Source: Tabrizicola oligotrophica (lineage in GTDB: Bacteria; Pseudomonadota; Alphaproteobacteria; Rhodobacterales; Rhodobacteraceae). From it: a DNA stretch of 64,000 nt. The notes under the pieces were generated by a model, which worked only from the letters and a program-made list of their open reading frames with translations, made no database searches and was not told the origin of the DNA. Made by a program: the position numbers and the translations under genes. Below are positions 35,688-45,010 of this stretch, one piece after another. The DNA is taken from assembly GCF_011008935.1 (NCBI RefSeq), contig NZ_JAAIVJ010000006.1:62001-126000 (forward strand), read 5' to 3'. Position 1 is the stretch's first letter. Each line of letters begins with the position of its first letter.

Positions 35688-36506
35688 ATGTCCTTCTCCA
35701 TCTCCGGCAAGACCGCCATCGTCACCGGCTCGGCCAACGGCATCGGGCTCGCCATTGCCCGGCATTTTCTGGACAAGGGCGTGCAGGTGATGTTCGCCGA
35801 CATGGACGAAGCGCGGCTGACCGATGAAATCGGCGACGAGGCGCGCGGCGATGGTCCGGTGCGGATGTTCTCGGGCGACCTGCGGCAGAAGCTGACCATC
35901 GCCAACCTCCTGTCGGCCACGATCGACGCCTTTGACCGGGTGGACATTCTGGTCAATGCCAGCCGGATGATGAAGGTCTCGGATCCGCTGAAGGTCGAGG
36001 AGGATGCGGTCGAGGAGATGATCCAGCAGAACCTGATGACCAGCCTGCGGCTCAGCCAGATGACCGCGCGGCGGATGATGAAGCAGGCTGAGGGTCTGGC
36101 CGAAACCGACGGGCCGCAGCCGGCAGCAGGCAGCATCATCAACCTGTCGTCGATTGCCGCGACCCGGACGCAGACCTGCCTGATGGGCTATTCCATCGCC
36201 TCGGCGGCGGTGGATCAGATGACCCGCTCGATGGCCGTGGCGCTGGCGCCGCACGGCATCCGCGTCAATGCCGTGGCCTTCGGCTCGGTGCTGTCGGGCA
36301 GCCTGCAAGCGGCGCTGAAGGCCGAGCCGGACTGGCGCGGGCAGATCGAGGCCGGCACGCCGCTTGGCCGCATCGCGCCGGCCTCGGAGATCGTGGAGAC
36401 CGTGCAATATCTCGCCTCGGACGCCTCGTCCTTCCTGACCGGGCAGGTGTTGACGGTCGACGGCGGGCGCAGCCTGCTGGATTCAGTGTTCGCCCCGGCG
36501 CATTGA
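35688..36506 (+). CDS. Short-chain dehydrogenase/reductase family protein lacking the catalytic lysine
   Basis: 272 residues with a Rossmann fold: TGSANGIG (NAD(P) loop), DILVNAS, and NLSSIAA with Ser155. The catalytic Tyr168 is present in YSIAS, but the residue four further on, Lys in active SDRs, is Ser172; the downstream helix and VNAVAFGSV stay conserved, and the C-terminus VLTVDGGRSL is normal. The enzyme may be inactive, act as a binding protein, or use another base. It has a good ribosome site (GAAAGGAAG) and follows the RsmC-like gene. Confidence 0.85.
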   Translation: MSFSISGKTAIVTGSANGIGLAIARHFLDKGVQVMFADMDEARLTDEIGDEARGDGPVRMFSGDLRQKLTIANLLSATIDAFDRVDILVNASRMMKVSDPLKVEEDAVEEMIQQNLMTSLRLSQMTARRMMKQAEGLAETDGPQPAAGSIINLSSIAATRTQTCLMGYSIASAAVDQMTRSMAVALAPHGIRVNAVAFGSVLSGSLQAALKAEPDWRGQIEAGTPLGRIAPASEIVETVQYLASDASSFLTGQVLTVDGGRSLLDSVFAPAH

Positions 36507-36558
36507 GCCGCCCCGGGGGTGCCTTGCAAGGAGTGCCCGGAACGGGCTTCGACGCGCC

Positions 36559-36948
36559 CTATTCGGGGTATTTCGTCCGGCAGGCGGCAATGACGCCTTC
36601 GGCGGCGGCGGCAAGACTCGCCCGCTTGGCTTTCAGGCTTTGCAGCTTGGCGGCCTCGGCGTTCAGGTCGATGGCCACTTCACGCCTCACCGTGACGGGG
36701 ACCTGATCATAACACATCCGGCGCACGGGTTTCGGACGCGCGGCGGTCGGCATCGGCGTGCAGTCAATCCAATCCGGTTCGTAGACGGTTTCTGTCTCAA
36801 TGGCATAGCCGCGTGCGATGTTGCTTTCGGATTCGCGGATCAGCCGGTCGACGACCTGCAAGTCGCGGGTATTGATGCTGATGCACTGCTCTTGCGGGGT
36901 GCCGCAGGCGGCAAGCAGCAGAAATGATGCAAGGAAAAGGCGTTTCAT
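36559..36948 (-). CDS. Small lipoprotein of unknown function
   Basis: 129 residues from ATG 36948 (MKRLFLASFLLLAACGTPQEQC): a signal peptide and lipobox LAAC with lipidation at Cys15. The mature part has further cysteines (EQC, DWIDC, RRMCYD, AACRT) and a predicted helix (LNAEAAKLQSLKAKRASLAAAAE). The even number of cysteines suggests disulfides in the periplasm. No family identified. Convergent with the SDR gene and divergent from hemF. Confidence 0.75.
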   Translation of the reverse strand: MKRLFLASFLLLAACGTPQEQCISINTRDLQVVDRLIRESESNIARGYAIETETVYEPDWIDCTPMPTAARPKPVRRMCYDQVPVTVRREVAIDLNAEAAKLQSLKAKRASLAAAAEGVIAACRTKYPE

Positions 36949-37087
36949 GAGGGCGACTCGCAAGGATGACCACTGCGCCCCACTATACGCTTTGCCCGCC
37001 GCTATGCCATATCACGCCGCCCCGTTCGCGGCACGTTGAGCCGCCACGCGGCGGGTGTTAGGCAGGGTTGCAGCAAGGAGATTGCCG

Positions 37088-37957
37088 ATGACCGATGATG
37101 TCGCCGTTCGCAAGGGCGAGGCCGCCACCTGGTTCCGCACCCTGCGGGACCGGATCGTGGCCGCCTTCGAAGAGCTGGAACGCCGGGCGGCGCCGGTGGG
37201 AACGCCGCCTGCGACGTTCGAGGTCACGCCCACCACACGCGCCGATGACGGCGGCGGCGGGATCATGTCGGTGCTGCGCGGCGGTCTTGTGTTCGAGAAA
37301 GTCGGGGTCAACTGGTCGGAGGTGCATGGCACTTTGGGCGAGCGCGCGCAAAAGGCCATGGCGGCGCGCGGCGTGCCGGGGATCGAGGGCGATCCGCGGT
37401 TTTGGGCCAGCGGCATCTCTCTGGTGGCGCATATGGTGAACCCCCATACCCCCGCCGTCCACATGAACACCCGGATGTTCTGGACCCCCGGCGCCTGGTG
37501 GTTCGGCGGGGGGGCCGATCTCAACCCCTGCATCGAATACCCCGAGGACACCGCGCATTTTCACGCCGAGATGAAGCGGGCCTGCGATGCCCATGACCCG
37601 GCCTATTACGCCCGCTTCAAGGCCTGGGCGGACGAGTATTTCTTTGTTCCCCATCGTGGCCGGGCGCGCGGAGTGGGCGGCATCTTCTATGATGATCTGA
37701 ACACCGGCGACTGGCAGGCCGATTTCGCGTTTACCCGAAGCGTGGGCGAGGCTTTCCTGCCCGCTTTCCTGCCGGTGACCGAACGCCGCCTTGGCACGCC
37801 GGCGTCAGAGGCCGACCGCGAGACCCAGCTCATCCATCGCGGGCTTTATGCCGAATACAACCTTGTCTACGACCGCGGCACCAGATTCGGGCTGGAAACC
37901 GGCCATGACGCCAATGCCGTGCTGATGAGCCTGCCGCCGGTGGCCAAGTGGACCTGA
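37088..37957 (+). CDS. hemF: Oxygen-dependent coproporphyrinogen III oxidase
   Basis: Converts coproporphyrinogen III to protoporphyrinogen IX using O2. 289 residues; conserved GGGGIMSVLRGG, NPHTPAVHMNTRMF, WWFGGGADLNPCIEY, GIFYDDLN and the C-terminal EYNLVYDRGTRFGLETG are diagnostic. The start at 37088 has AAGGAG seven bases upstream. The oxygen-independent enzyme (HemN) is not in the window. The gene overlaps a LysE-type exporter by 10 bases. Confidence 0.97.
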   Translation: MTDDVAVRKGEAATWFRTLRDRIVAAFEELERRAAPVGTPPATFEVTPTTRADDGGGGIMSVLRGGLVFEKVGVNWSEVHGTLGERAQKAMAARGVPGIEGDPRFWASGISLVAHMVNPHTPAVHMNTRMFWTPGAWWFGGGADLNPCIEYPEDTAHFHAEMKRACDAHDPAYYARFKAWADEYFFVPHRGRARGVGGIFYDDLNTGDWQADFAFTRSVGEAFLPAFLPVTERRLGTPASEADRETQLIHRGLYAEYNLVYDRGTRFGLETGHDANAVLMSLPPVAKWT

Positions 37958-38565
37958 CAGCGGGGGCGCTGGCAGGCTTTCTGCTGACCGTGCTGATCGT
38001 CGAGATCACCCCCGGCCCGAACATGGTCTGGCTGGCGCTGATGTCGGCCACCGAAGGGCGTCGGACGGGCATGGCGGCGGTGGCGGGAATCACGCTTGGT
38101 CTGGCGCTGCAGGGCGCCTTGGCCATGGCAGGGATCAGCGCGCTGTTCGAGGCTGTGCCAGCCGCCTATCAGGCCCTGCGCTGGGCGGGTGTCGGATACC
38201 TGCTGTGGTTGGGCTGGCAAAGCTGGCAGGATGCCGGCAATCCGGCGCATCACCGGCCCGGTGGCGGCGAGACGCCGGGCGCGGCCTTTCGTTCGGGCCT
38301 GGTGACCAATCTGCTGAACCCCAAGGCGGCACTGTTCTATCTTGCCATGTTGCCTGGTTTTCTGCCGAAGGGCAGCGGCTGGCCGGATGCGGCGCTGCTT
38401 GTGCTGCTTTATCTGATCGTGGCAAGCAGCGTTCACCTTGGCATCTGCCTTGCTGCGGCCAAGGCCCGGCGGATCGCGGAAAACCCGGTGGCCTCGGCGC
38501 GGCTGCACCGGGTTCAGGCGCTGGCGCTGGGGTTGGTGGCGCTTTGGGTGCTGGCAAAGACGTAA
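37948..38565 (+). CDS. LysE/RhtB-family amino acid exporter
   Basis: 205 residues with about six helices. The family signature TPGPNMVWLALMSATEGRRTG near the N-terminus and FRSGLVTNLLNPKAALFYLAMLP in the middle are both present (quoted in part: TPGPNM, LNPKAALFY). Exports amino acids or related metabolites; substrate unknown. The start is GTG 37948, which overlaps the end of hemF by 10 bases; no ATG gives a complete first helix. Confidence 0.88.
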   Translation: MDLTAGALAGFLLTVLIVEITPGPNMVWLALMSATEGRRTGMAAVAGITLGLALQGALAMAGISALFEAVPAAYQALRWAGVGYLLWLGWQSWQDAGNPAHHRPGGGETPGAAFRSGLVTNLLNPKAALFYLAMLPGFLPKGSGWPDAALLVLLYLIVASSVHLGICLAAAKARRIAENPVASARLHRVQALALGLVALWVLAKT

Positions 38566-38574
38566 GGAGTGACC

Positions 38575-38937
38575 ATGGCGGATATCACGATCAGGGCGGC
38601 CTATGCCTCGGTGGTTGAGGATGAAGAAGAAGGCCAGCTGTTTGTCGGCTTCGCGGAAGGCGAGGCCGAGGACGAGGTCTATTGCCTCTTTCGCCAGCCG
38701 CTGACTGGCGGCCCGGTCTGGTTCGAGGTGACGGATGACAGCTTTGGCGCGGAAGATGCGCTGGAGCGGGTGGTAGCCGGCCCGAAGGGGCTGGAGATCA
38801 CCTTGAAGCCCGCGCTTGCCGGGCGGTTCGGTTGGGCCTCATCGGTGGCGGTCAAGGCCGGGCCGGTCTGCGAGGGCCGGGATGAGGCCTTTGCCGCCCT
38901 CGCCGCCATGCTCGGTCCGGTCTGGCAGGCTGCCTGA
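38575..38937 (+). CDS. Hypothetical acidic protein, possibly Imm10-like
   Basis: 120 residues from ATG 38575, with AAGGAG six bases upstream; the GTG at 38569 is therefore not used. Strongly acidic (VVEDEEEGQLFVGFAEGEAEDE). The mixed-strand pattern YCLFRQPLTGGPVWFEVTDDSFGAEDA followed by LEITLKP recalls immunity protein 10 family members, a weak resemblance, and no toxin gene lies beside it. It follows the LysE gene and converges on the UPF0173 gene 7 bp away. Confidence 0.7.
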   Translation: MADITIRAAYASVVEDEEEGQLFVGFAEGEAEDEVYCLFRQPLTGGPVWFEVTDDSFGAEDALERVVAGPKGLEITLKPALAGRFGWASSVAVKAGPVCEGRDEAFAALAAMLGPVWQAA

Positions 38938-38944
38938 GCCCGGC

Positions 38945-39637
38945 CTAAAGCGCAATCGCCTGCAGCACCTGCGGTTCGATGACGCGAACCCCGGGCAGGC
39001 CATCTGCCAGAACGCCGGCCGATTGCGCCAGCGCCGGGAAGGTGCGGTAGTGGCAGGGGATCACCGTCTTGAAATTGAAGAACCGACGCGCGGCAAAGGC
39101 GGCGCGCGCCATGTCCATGGTGTAATGCCCGCCCGCCGCCAGAATGCCGATGTCGGGCTGGTGATATTCGCCCATCCAGCCCATGTCGGCCATGATGTCG
39201 GTATCGCCCGAGACATAGGTCACATGGCCGTCGCCCGCGATCATGAACCCCGCCTCGGCCCCGGCATAACGCGGGCCGTCGGGGGTGGAGACCGACGAGG
39301 AATGGCAGGCGTTCACCATGGTCACGCGGGCACCGCCCAGATCGACCGTGCCGCCCTTGTTGAAACCGATGGTCGCCACGCCCTCCTTGGCCTCCAGCCA
39401 GCTCATCAGGTCATAGATGCCGACGAGGGGGATGCGCCGTTCCCTGCCAATGGCTGCGGCATCGGAGGAATGGTCGCCGTGCCCGTGGGTGACAAGCACA
39501 TGGGTCGCGCCGGCAATCGCCTCGGCCCGGCGGCCGGCGGGAAACATCGGATTGCCGGTCAGCCAGGGGTCGATCAGCAGGACCGCCTGTTCGATCTCGA
39601 TGCGAAAGCCGGAATGGCCAAGCCAGATGATGCGCAT
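38945..39637 (-). CDS. UPF0173-type metal-dependent hydrolase
   Basis: 230 residues with a metallo-beta-lactamase fold. Motifs: WLGHSGFRIE at the start, THGHGDHSSDAA (H-x-H-x-D-H metal ligands), ACHSSS, VSGDTDIM and IPCHYRTFP near the C-terminus, all characteristic of the UPF0173 family. Substrate unknown. ATG 39637 begins the first strand directly. Divergent from gatC. Confidence 0.9.
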   Translation of the reverse strand: MRIIWLGHSGFRIEIEQAVLLIDPWLTGNPMFPAGRRAEAIAGATHVLVTHGHGDHSSDAAAIGRERRIPLVGIYDLMSWLEAKEGVATIGFNKGGTVDLGGARVTMVNACHSSSVSTPDGPRYAGAEAGFMIAGDGHVTYVSGDTDIMADMGWMGEYHQPDIGILAAGGHYTMDMARAAFAARRFFNFKTVIPCHYRTFPALAQSAGVLADGLPGVRVIEPQVLQAIAL

Positions 39638-39821
39638 GGGGGTGCCTCGTGAACCTGTCCGGCAAAGTCTAGCGTGATCCGGGATTCGGGGAAGGGCCGA
39701 CCTCGCCATGGCGGTTGGTCGGGCGCTCGTGTGTCGGCAGGGTGCAAAAGCCGCGCCCCAAGGCTTGCAGGACCGGGGGCGGGGGGCTAAACGGGGCCAG
39801 ACTCTTTTTCCGAGGTTTTCC

Positions 39822-40109
39822 ATGTCCATCGACATCGACACCGCCCGCAAGGTGGCCAAGCTGGCGCGCATCCGCGTCGAAGAAGCGGCGCTGCCCGAGC
39901 TTGCCCGCGAACTGTCGGGCATCCTCGGGTTCATGGAACAGCTCAACGAGGTGAATGTCGAGGGCGTGGAGCCGATGACCTCGGTCACGCCGATGCGGCT
40001 GAAGCGGCGGGCCGATGTGGTGACGGATGGCAATATCCAGGCCCAGGTGCTGAAGAACGCCCCCGACGCCCGCGAGGGCTTTTTCGCCGTCCCGAAGGTT
40101 GTGGAGTAA
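39822..40109 (+). CDS. gatC: Asp-tRNA(Asn)/Glu-tRNA(Gln) amidotransferase subunit C
   Basis: 95 residues ([19 protein letters not shown]... [15 protein letters not shown]). GatC wraps around and stabilises the GatA-GatB complex that amidates misacylated tRNAs, standing in for missing Asn- or Gln-tRNA synthetases. It is 4 bp upstream of gatA. gatB is not in the window and must lie elsewhere. Confidence 0.95.
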   Translation: MSIDIDTARKVAKLARIRVEEAALPELARELSGILGFMEQLNEVNVEGVEPMTSVTPMRLKRRADVVTDGNIQAQVLKNAPDAREGFFAVPKVVE

Positions 40110-40113
40110 GCCG

Positions 40114-41601
40114 ATGACCACCCCGAACTCCTGGACCATCGCGGCCGCCCGCGAAGCCCTGCGCAAGGGCGAGATTTCCGCCGTCGATCTAACGATGTCC
40201 TGCCTCACCGCGATCGACGCGGGCGACGGGCTGAACGCCTTTGTCCACAAGACACCCGAGATTGCGCTGGAGCAGGCCCGCGCCGCCGATGCGCGGCTGA
40301 AGGCGGGCGATGCGCCGGCGATGTGCGGCATTCCCCTTGGCATCAAGGATCTGTTCTGCACCAAAGGCGTGCCGTCGCAGGCGGCCTCGAACATCCTGAA
40401 GGGGTTCAAGCCGGAATACGAATCGACCGTCACGACGAAGCTTTTCGATGCTGGCGCGGTGATGCTCGGCAAGCTGTCGATGGACGAATTTGCCATGGGC
40501 TCGTCCAATGAGACCGCCTGCTATGGCAATGTCGTCAGCCCCTGGCGGCGCAAGGGAGATACCACGGCGTTGACGCCCGGCGGATCGTCCGGCGGCTCGG
40601 CCTCTGCCGTGGCAGCCGATCTTTGCCTTGCCGCGACCGGCACCGACACCGGCGGCTCGATCCGCCAGCCGGCGGCCTTTACCGGCATCACCGGCATCAA
40701 GCCGACCTATGGCCGCGTCTCGCGCTGGGGAGTGGTGGCTTTCGCCTCCTCGCTGGATCAGGCCGGTCCGATGACCAAATCGGTACGCGATGCGGCGATC
40801 TTCCTCAACGCCATGTCGGGCCATGACCCGAAGGATTCGACCAGCGCCGACATCGCGGTGCCGGATTTCGAGGCGGCGCTGACCGGCGACATCCGCGGCA
40901 AGAAGATCGGCATTCCGCGCGAATACCGGCTCGATGGCATTCCGGCGGAAATTGACGCGCTCTGGCAGCAGGGCATCGAGATGCTGCGCGACGCCGGCGC
41001 CGAGATCGTCGACATCTCGCTGCCGCATACCAAATACGCGCTGCCGGCCTATTACGTCATCGCCCCCGCCGAAGCCTCGTCGAACCTCGCGCGTTATGAC
41101 GGGGTGCGCTATGGCCACCGCGCCAAGCTGGCGCAGGGCGACGGCATCACCGAGATGTATGAAAAGACCCGCGCCGAGGGCTTTGGCAAAGAGGTGCAGC
41201 GCCGGATCATGGTCGGCACCTATGTGCTGTCGGCGGGGTTCTACGACGCCTATTACAACCGTGCCCGCAAGGTGCGCGCGCTCATCAAGCGCGACTTCGA
41301 ACAGGTCTTCGCCGCCGGGATCGACGCGATCCTGACGCCCGCCACCCCCTCCTCGGCCTTCGGTCTGGGCGAGATTGCCAGCGCCGATCCGGTCGAGATG
41401 TATCTGAACGACGTCTTTACCGTGACGGTGAACCTTGCCGGGCTGCCGGGCATCTCGGTGCCGGTCGGGCTGGATGCCAAAGGCCTGCCGCTGGGGCTGC
41501 AACTGATCGGCAAGCCCTGGGAAGAAGGCGATCTGCTCAATCACGCCTATGTGCTGGAACGCGCCGCCGGCTTTGTTTCCAAGCCCGAAAAATGGTGGTA
41601 A
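40114..41601 (+). CDS. gatA: Asp-tRNA(Asn)/Glu-tRNA(Gln) amidotransferase subunit A
   Basis: Amidase subunit that releases ammonia from glutamine for tRNA amidation. 495 residues. The amidase-signature Ser-cisSer-Lys triad is visible: Lys78 in GIKDLFC, then [17 protein letters not shown] and [14 protein letters not shown]. The C-terminal [13 protein letters not shown] is conserved. It begins ATGACCACCC at 40114, 4 bp after gatC; an upstream ATG at 40099 overlaps gatC and is less likely. Confidence 0.96.
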   Translation: MTTPNSWTIAAAREALRKGEISAVDLTMSCLTAIDAGDGLNAFVHKTPEIALEQARAADARLKAGDAPAMCGIPLGIKDLFCTKGVPSQAASNILKGFKPEYESTVTTKLFDAGAVMLGKLSMDEFAMGSSNETACYGNVVSPWRRKGDTTALTPGGSSGGSASAVAADLCLAATGTDTGGSIRQPAAFTGITGIKPTYGRVSRWGVVAFASSLDQAGPMTKSVRDAAIFLNAMSGHDPKDSTSADIAVPDFEAALTGDIRGKKIGIPREYRLDGIPAEIDALWQQGIEMLRDAGAEIVDISLPHTKYALPAYYVIAPAEASSNLARYDGVRYGHRAKLAQGDGITEMYEKTRAEGFGKEVQRRIMVGTYVLSAGFYDAYYNRARKVRALIKRDFEQVFAAGIDAILTPATPSSAFGLGEIASADPVEMYLNDVFTVTVNLAGLPGISVPVGLDAKGLPLGLQLIGKPWEEGDLLNHAYVLERAAGFVSKPEKWW

Positions 41602-41636
41602 GGGGCGGAAAAATTCGCCCTTCTACAAAGGCAGAC

Positions 41637-42428
41637 ATGATGCGCGTTCTTCCTGTTGTCGCCGCCGTTCTCGGTTTGGCCGCCTGTTCTCCGCAAGTCC
41701 CGGAGTCGGGAGGCGGCGTGGGGTTCACGGATTACAACTCGTACGTCCGTAACGCCCAGCCCGCCCCGGCAGTGCCGCTTGCCCCGATGAGCGCCCAGCC
41801 CGCCCCGGTGACGATGCCCCCCGCAACCGGCTTTTCGCCGGCGGGTGCCTCGGCGGCAATCGACCGCGCAACCGGCGTCACCTCGACCGATCCGGCGGCT
41901 TTCCCCGCCGCCCCCGCGCCGATGGCCTCGACGCTTGCTCCCGCGCCGATGGATACAGTGCCGCTTGACGCGAACGGCCAGCGCCCGCGCGGCAATGCGC
42001 CCGAAGGCATCAAGGAAGAAAGCGGCGAGATGACCCATGCCGGCATCTCGGACGAGAACGACTTTCAGGCCGTCAGTGCCCGCGAGACCATTGCCAGCGA
42101 CAAGGAACGGATCGAGCGCAACAAGGCGCAATACACCGTCGACCAGCCCACGGCGCTGCCGTCGCGGCCGGGCGATGCCGGGGCCTCGCCGGCCATCCAG
42201 TTCGCGCTGTCCACCAGCCACCCGGTTGGCACCCAGATGTATGACCGCGCCGGGCTGAAGCTGAAAAGCCCCGACGCGGCCTGCCTGAAATATTCCTCCG
42301 ACATCGAGGCGCAGGAAGATTTCCTCGCCGCCGGCGGGCCGGAGCGTGACCGCCGCGGCATCGACCCGGACGGCGACGGCTATGCCTGCGGCTGGGATCC
42401 CGCGCCCTTCCGCGCCGCCCTGCAGTGA
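41637..42428 (+). CDS. Excalibur-like lipoprotein
   Basis: 263 residues starting MMRVLPVVAAVLGLAACSPQ: signal peptide with lipobox LAAC. A Pro/Ala-rich linker fills residues 30-110, followed by a charged helix (ETIASDKERIERNKAQY). The C-terminus has CLKYSSDIEAQEDFLAAGGPERDRRG then DPDGDGYACGWDP, an Excalibur-type calcium-binding signature in which the usual Glu after Cys is Gly. Probably an outer-membrane or periplasmic surface protein. The stop overlaps the start of the amidase gene by 4 bases. Confidence 0.8.
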   Translation: MMRVLPVVAAVLGLAACSPQVPESGGGVGFTDYNSYVRNAQPAPAVPLAPMSAQPAPVTMPPATGFSPAGASAAIDRATGVTSTDPAAFPAAPAPMASTLAPAPMDTVPLDANGQRPRGNAPEGIKEESGEMTHAGISDENDFQAVSARETIASDKERIERNKAQYTVDQPTALPSRPGDAGASPAIQFALSTSHPVGTQMYDRAGLKLKSPDAACLKYSSDIEAQEDFLAAGGPERDRRGIDPDGDGYACGWDPAPFRAALQ

Positions 42429-43069
42429 GCCTGCCCTCGCCGAATTTTGGCGACCGGCGCGGGGGTGTCGCGCCCTCGCTGGTGGTGATCCACTACACGG
42501 CGATTTCCTGTGATGCGGCGCGCGCGCGGCTCTGCGATCCGGCGGCCGAGGTGTCGGCGCATTGGCTGATTTCCGAAACCGGCACGGCCGAGGCGCTGGT
42601 GGACGAGCGCCACCGGGCCTGGCACGCCGGCGCGGGCGGCTGGGCGGGGCTGGACGACATCAACAGCCACTCCATCGGCATCGAGCTGGCCAATGACGGC
42701 AGCCAGCCCTTTGCCGAGCCGCAGATGGTGGCGCTGGAGACGCTTCTGGCGGCCATCATGGCGCGCTGGGCGATCCCGGCCCAGCGCGTCATCGGCCATT
42801 CCGACATGGCCTTGGCCCGCAAATCCGATCCCGGCCCGCATTTCGACTGGCACAGGCTGGCACGGCAGGGTCTGGCGGTCTGGCCCGAACCGGGCAGGGC
42901 TGACGCGCCGCTTGCCGAAAGCCTGACGGCTTTCGGCTATCCCGAGGCGCCGCCCGACGTGCGCCTGGCGGCCTTCCGCCTGCGGTTCCGCCCTTGGGCA
43001 AACGGGCCGGAAGACGCCGCTGACCGCGCGCTGGCCGCTGATCTTGCGGCCCGCTTCCCCGCCGCCTGA
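42425..43069 (+). CDS. N-acetylmuramoyl-L-alanine amidase, AmpD/AmiD type
   Basis: Cleaves the amide bond between muramic acid and the stem peptide. 214 residues from GTG 42425, overlapping the lipoprotein stop (GTGA). Amidase_2 zinc ligands are seen: VIHYTA (first His), RAWHAGAG and later VIGHSDMALARKSDPGPHFDW (second His and the Asp/Lys of the AmpD catalytic loop; quoted in part: GHSDMALARKSDPG). No signal peptide is apparent, so the enzyme may act in the cytoplasm in wall recycling like AmpD. Coupling to a lipoprotein points to envelope turnover. Confidence 0.9.
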   Translation: MSLPSPNFGDRRGGVAPSLVVIHYTAISCDAARARLCDPAAEVSAHWLISETGTAEALVDERHRAWHAGAGGWAGLDDINSHSIGIELANDGSQPFAEPQMVALETLLAAIMARWAIPAQRVIGHSDMALARKSDPGPHFDWHRLARQGLAVWPEPGRADAPLAESLTAFGYPEAPPDVRLAAFRLRFRPWANGPEDAADRALAADLAARFPAA

Positions 43070-43090
43070 TGCGCGCGCTTCGGCGAAGGC

Positions 43091-43157
43091 CCTTCATCTG
43101 TTTCCAAATATCCCCGCCGGAGGCTCCTGCCGCCGGGCCGGGGCAATCCGGCGGCAG
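43091..43157 (+). repeat. Dispersed AAATATCC-head/hairpin repeat, copy B
   Basis: Head CCTTCATCTGTTTCC then AAATATCC at about 43091-43113, followed by a hairpin with arms CTGCCGCCGG (43127-43136) and CCGGCGGCAG (43148-43157). It lies between the amidase gene and rnpB. The hairpin arms share no sequence with those of copies A, D and E. Confidence 0.7.
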
Positions 43158-43207
43158 GGCCAGCGCCGCAGGGGCTTGAAGCGCCGGTGCTTTCGGCCTA
43201 TGCCCGC

Positions 43208-43632
43208 AATCGCGCGGAGGGCTGGATGACCGCGGGCCGATCGGTTCGAGGAAAGTCCGGACTCCATGAAGGAAGGGTGCCGGGTAACGCCCGGCGGGGG
43301 CAACCCCAGGGAAAGCGCCACAGAGAAGAGACCGCCCCGCACGCGGGGTAAGGGTGAAACGGTGGGGTAAGAGCCCACCGCGGCCCTGGCAACAGGGACG
43401 GCACGGCAAGCCCCACCCGGAGCAATGCCGAATAGGGGCCTCGCGTGGAAAGGTCCGCGACCGCCGCAAGGCGACGGCGGAGACCTCCACAGGGACACTT
43501 CAGCCCAGAGGTCCGGGTTGGCAGCTTGACCGCCCCGGCAACGGGTGCGGCAGAGGAATGGTCATCCAGAGGGCAATGGCGCAAGCCGGGGCCCTTGGAC
43601 AGAATCCGGCTTACAGGCCCTCCGCGCGATTT
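43208..43632 (+). ncRNA. rnpB: RNase P RNA, type A
   Basis: Catalytic RNA that matures tRNA 5' ends. The P1 helix is formed by AATCGCGCGGAGGG at 43208-43221 and its complement CCCTCCGCGCGATT near 43619-43632. The universally conserved CR-I block GAGGAAAGTCCGGACTCC lies near 43248, and the CR-V block ACAGAATCCGGCTTACAG near 43600. The intervening CACAGAGAAGA and GTGAAACGGTG blocks are also typical. Length about 425 nt fits alphaproteobacterial bacterial-type RNA. Exact ends are approximate. Confidence 0.95.
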
Positions 43633-43715
43633 CCCCCTATGGGCAAAAGCCATGGCGATTTGCGGCGAAATGTTGAATAGTTCGCACCATCGTCAAACGG
43701 TCGCCCTGATTGCCC

Positions 43716-44909
43716 ATGCCAAAACCCGACAAAGCCGCTACCACACCTGCCGAAAAGGTCATCGTCGCCTGCATGCGAGATGAGGCGCTGTTCGTGGTGG
43801 AATGGGTGGCGCATCATCTGGCGGCGGGGTTCGACCGGATCATCGTCTATACCAACGATTGTTCGGACGGAACCGACAGGCTGCTGGATGCCATGGCTGG
43901 CTTCGTGCCGGTCGAGCATTACGACAACCCCGGCCCCTATCCGGCCGGCACCATCCAGAAGCAGGCTCTGGAGCTGGCCTTTGCCTTGCCGCAGGTGCGG
44001 CAGGCGGAATGGGTGCTGCACATTGATGCCGATGAATACCTGAACATCGAGGCCGGAAACCGCCGCATCGACGATCTGATCACGCTTTATCCCGAGGTCG
44101 ACGCCATTGCGGTGCAGTGGCGCCATTTCGGCAGCGCCGGGGTGGCGCGCTGGCAGGGGGGCTCGGTGGTGGAAACCTTCACCCGCTGCGAGCGCGAGGT
44201 GCCGGTGCCGGGGGCCGCGGCGCAGATCGGGTTCAAGACCCTGTTCCGGCCGCAGAAATTCCGCATGATGGGGGTGCATACGCCGAAGCTGCCGCTCAAA
44301 CGGCGGGTGCCGGTGGTGGTCAACACCGCAGGCGTGCCGATGCCGGTGGATGCCATGTTGTCCAGGCGCAAGTCGGGCTACCCGGTCGAGGCGGCGCAGT
44401 GTACCTGGGCCAACGCGAGCCTGCACCACCACCACGTCAAGTCCGATGACCTGCATCTGCTGAAGCACGCCCGCGGCGATGCCAACGGCCGCAAGAACAA
44501 GAAGCGGGTGATCGGCTCCGACTTTTACAACCTTGCCAATCGCAACGAGGTGGAAAGCAAGTCGCTTGTCCGCTTCCGCCCGCAGGTTGCCGCCATCGAG
44601 GCGCAGATTCGCGGCCTGCCCCGGGTCGCCGAACTGGAGGCCGCCGCGATGGCCTGGTTCCGGGGGCGGTTTCAGGATCTGGTCGATGCTCGGGGTCTGG
44701 CGGAGCAGGAGGGCATTGCGCTCGACTGGCTGCGCGCCCGCATGGACGAGCTGCGCCATACCGCCGGGGCGGACCGCTTTGAACTGGCCGCCGCCGACTG
44801 GTTCCGCCGGCTTCTGGTGCAGCTGGACGAGGTGGATGAGGACGCCGACGCCCCCGCAAGCCGCGATGCCGGGGCCGGGGGCGACGCGGCGGCACGATCG
44901 GTTGCCTGA
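43716..44909 (+). CDS. Glycosyltransferase family 2-like protein
   Basis: 397 residues from ATG 43716. The N-terminal domain has VACMRDEALFVVEWVAHHLAAG and YTNDCSDGTD, followed by the metal-binding HIDADEYLNI (D-x-D) of family-2/92-like glycosyltransferases. The middle is His/Arg-rich (HHHHVKSDD). The C-terminal ~100 residues are helical and charged. No signal peptide or membrane helix. Donor and acceptor unknown; such genes are common as single copies in this group, acting on surface polysaccharide. Confidence 0.85.
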   Translation: MPKPDKAATTPAEKVIVACMRDEALFVVEWVAHHLAAGFDRIIVYTNDCSDGTDRLLDAMAGFVPVEHYDNPGPYPAGTIQKQALELAFALPQVRQAEWVLHIDADEYLNIEAGNRRIDDLITLYPEVDAIAVQWRHFGSAGVARWQGGSVVETFTRCEREVPVPGAAAQIGFKTLFRPQKFRMMGVHTPKLPLKRRVPVVVNTAGVPMPVDAMLSRRKSGYPVEAAQCTWANASLHHHHVKSDDLHLLKHARGDANGRKNKKRVIGSDFYNLANRNEVESKSLVRFRPQVAAIEAQIRGLPRVAELEAAAMAWFRGRFQDLVDARGLAEQEGIALDWLRARMDELRHTAGADRFELAAADWFRRLLVQLDEVDEDADAPASRDAGAGGDAAARSVA

Positions 44910-44925
44910 AAGGGCGCTTTTGCTG

Positions 44926-44953
44926 TTGACTCTGCCTTGGTCCCGGGTAAAAG
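44926..44953 (+). promoter_or_regulatory. Housekeeping sigma promoter for rpmG
   Basis: TTGACT at 44926-44931 and TAAAAG at 44948-44953 with 16 bases between match a sigma-70-type promoter (4 of 6 in the -10). It is 58 bp ahead of rpmG and just past the end of the glycosyltransferase gene. Confidence 0.6.
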
Positions 44954-45010
44954 GCGGGCTTCAAGGATTTGACCGGGGGACGCCGCTTCCCCGATGCAGG
45001 AGAGACGACC

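Noticed and set aside
38575-38937. A toxin-immunity pair suggested by the Imm10-like protein
   Set aside because: No toxin or secretion gene flanks it; neighbours are a LysE exporter and a housekeeping hydrolase, so only a weak family resemblance is noted.
43094-43783. Several short open frames over the region before the glycosyltransferase
   Set aside because: The region is RNase P RNA, recognised by its conserved core blocks and P1 pairing.
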